From Lachnospiraceae bacterium (GTDB lineage: Bacteria > Bacillota > Clostridia > Lachnospirales > Lachnospiraceae), in contig JAFXEW010000022.1 in the NCBI GenBank assembly GCA_017513625.1, forward strand, positions 1 to 40,470: a DNA stretch of 40,470 bases, in the 5' to 3' direction. The position numbers and the translations under genes are program-made. The notes beneath the pieces are model-generated. The model was given only the letters and a program-made list of their open reading frames with translations, ran no database searches and was not told where the DNA came from. This document shows positions 40,056-40,470 of this stretch, piece by piece; positions within the stretch are counted from its first letter, which is position 1, and each line of letters opens with the position of its first letter.

Positions 40056-40470
40056 ATGGGAAAGGATATGGAATTAATCAATATCTATTTAAAAATACAT
40101 CATAAGCGCACACTGACCATGGATGACCTGCGCTATCTGGCTGAGTACGACCCGGAATGCTTTGAAAAAACGTGCCGCAATGTCATTTACAATATGCCCG
40201 ATGCCAAGCCCATATTGCAACTACCTGCCGTTTTGCCTGCTTTGCCTGCTCCTACTCAGCCGGATTCCGATATGCAGGGTATCGATATCATACTGGACAA
40301 TCTGAAAAATATGGAACAGAATCCTTCCCTCTATGCTGCCATGGACAGTCAACAGGTAAAAGATTTACTGGGTAATCTATATATGGAACTCCTCTTCCCT
40401 CACAACGATAAAGAAGAGCTTTTCAGTGCACCCCCTGACCCTTCTGCCTCACGTTTTGACCGCAAGGCAT
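40056..40470 (+). CDS. Unknown protein, N-terminal part only (runs off the right edge)
   Basis: The first 138 residues are seen; the frame is open to the end of the window. ATG 40056 follows CTAAGGAGTGGCCT, a good ribosome binding site. The sequence is soluble-looking: helical MGKDMELINIYLKIHHKR, then acidic MDDLRYLAEYDPECFEKTC, a Pro/Leu/Ala-rich linker near 55-70 (LPAVLPALPAPTQPD), and another helical stretch. No domain is recognised. Codon use is like the neighbouring genes. Confidence 0.7.
   Translation, partial: MGKDMELINIYLKIHHKRTLTMDDLRYLAEYDPECFEKTCRNVIYNMPDAKPILQLPAVLPALPAPTQPDSDMQGIDIILDNLKNMEQNPSLYAAMDSQQVKDLLGNLYMELLFPHNDKEELFSAPPDPSASRFDRKA

Overview
The window looks like chromosome of a gut-type Lachnospiraceae (Clostridia). 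Supporting signs are moderate GC, AGGAGG-type ribosome binding sites, TTGACA/TATAAT promoters, many stand-alone tRNA genes, a cellobiose-phosphorylase locus, a fused propionate-type CoA-transferase, a two-gene SmsC/SmsB iron-sulfur assembly system and a DUF6171-like protein. The genus cannot be fixed from the sequence alone. I see no phage, IS element or CRISPR array. Apart from one tRNA-like fragment the window reads as core/metabolic chromosome.

Layout. 1-230: a multi-stem structured RNA candidate running in from the left edge. 353-6251: CYTH protein, MalQ, a Na+/Ca2+-type exchanger behind tRNA-Leu, a GH27 alpha-galactosidase and the primary sigma factor RpoD. 6303-11872: a radical SAM enzyme coupled to a Cys-rich small protein, an alpha/beta hydrolase, a GNAT, a CoA-transferase and a lipoprotein. 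11970-14295: a four-tRNA operon (Arg-His-Gln-Lys), a tRNA-like fragment, a chemoreceptor-like protein and tRNA-Pro. 14358-17673: an operon of THUMP methyltransferase, degenerate amidase, RdgB and YfcE-type phosphoesterase. 17674-18541: an intergenic region with a likely small RNA, then a DUF1700-like membrane protein. 18732-26008: the cellobiose locus (ABC importer, LacI-family regulator, divergent GH94 phosphorylase). 26081-28547: DUF6171-like protein, tRNA-Arg and smsC-smsB. 28627-36758: a soluble sugar-sensor/GGDEF protein, a histidine phosphatase, a hybrid histidine kinase and a domain-permuted GH3 glycosidase. 36947-40470: a second exchanger with a tiny coupled membrane peptide and a structured leader, an unknown membrane protein, a ClC transporter and a partial unknown gene.

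How the genes fit together. The ABC importer brings in a beta-glucan oligosaccharide, GH94 phosphorolyses cellobiose, and the LacI-family protein controls them. The same operator (core CTTAAACGTTT) lies inside the sigma-A promoter spacer of the GH94 gene, again just before its start codon, over the lacI transcription start in variant form, and inside the spacer of a strong promoter 5.5 kb away. That distant promoter has no ORF after it, only about 95 nt with four C-rich (anti-Shine-Dalgarno-like) motifs and a terminator hairpin. The best candidate for something undescribed is therefore a sugar-controlled, C-rich regulatory RNA in the cellobiose regulon. Next are the radical SAM/Cys-rich pair, the 31-residue membrane peptide coupled to an exchanger, and the unidentified RNA at the left edge.
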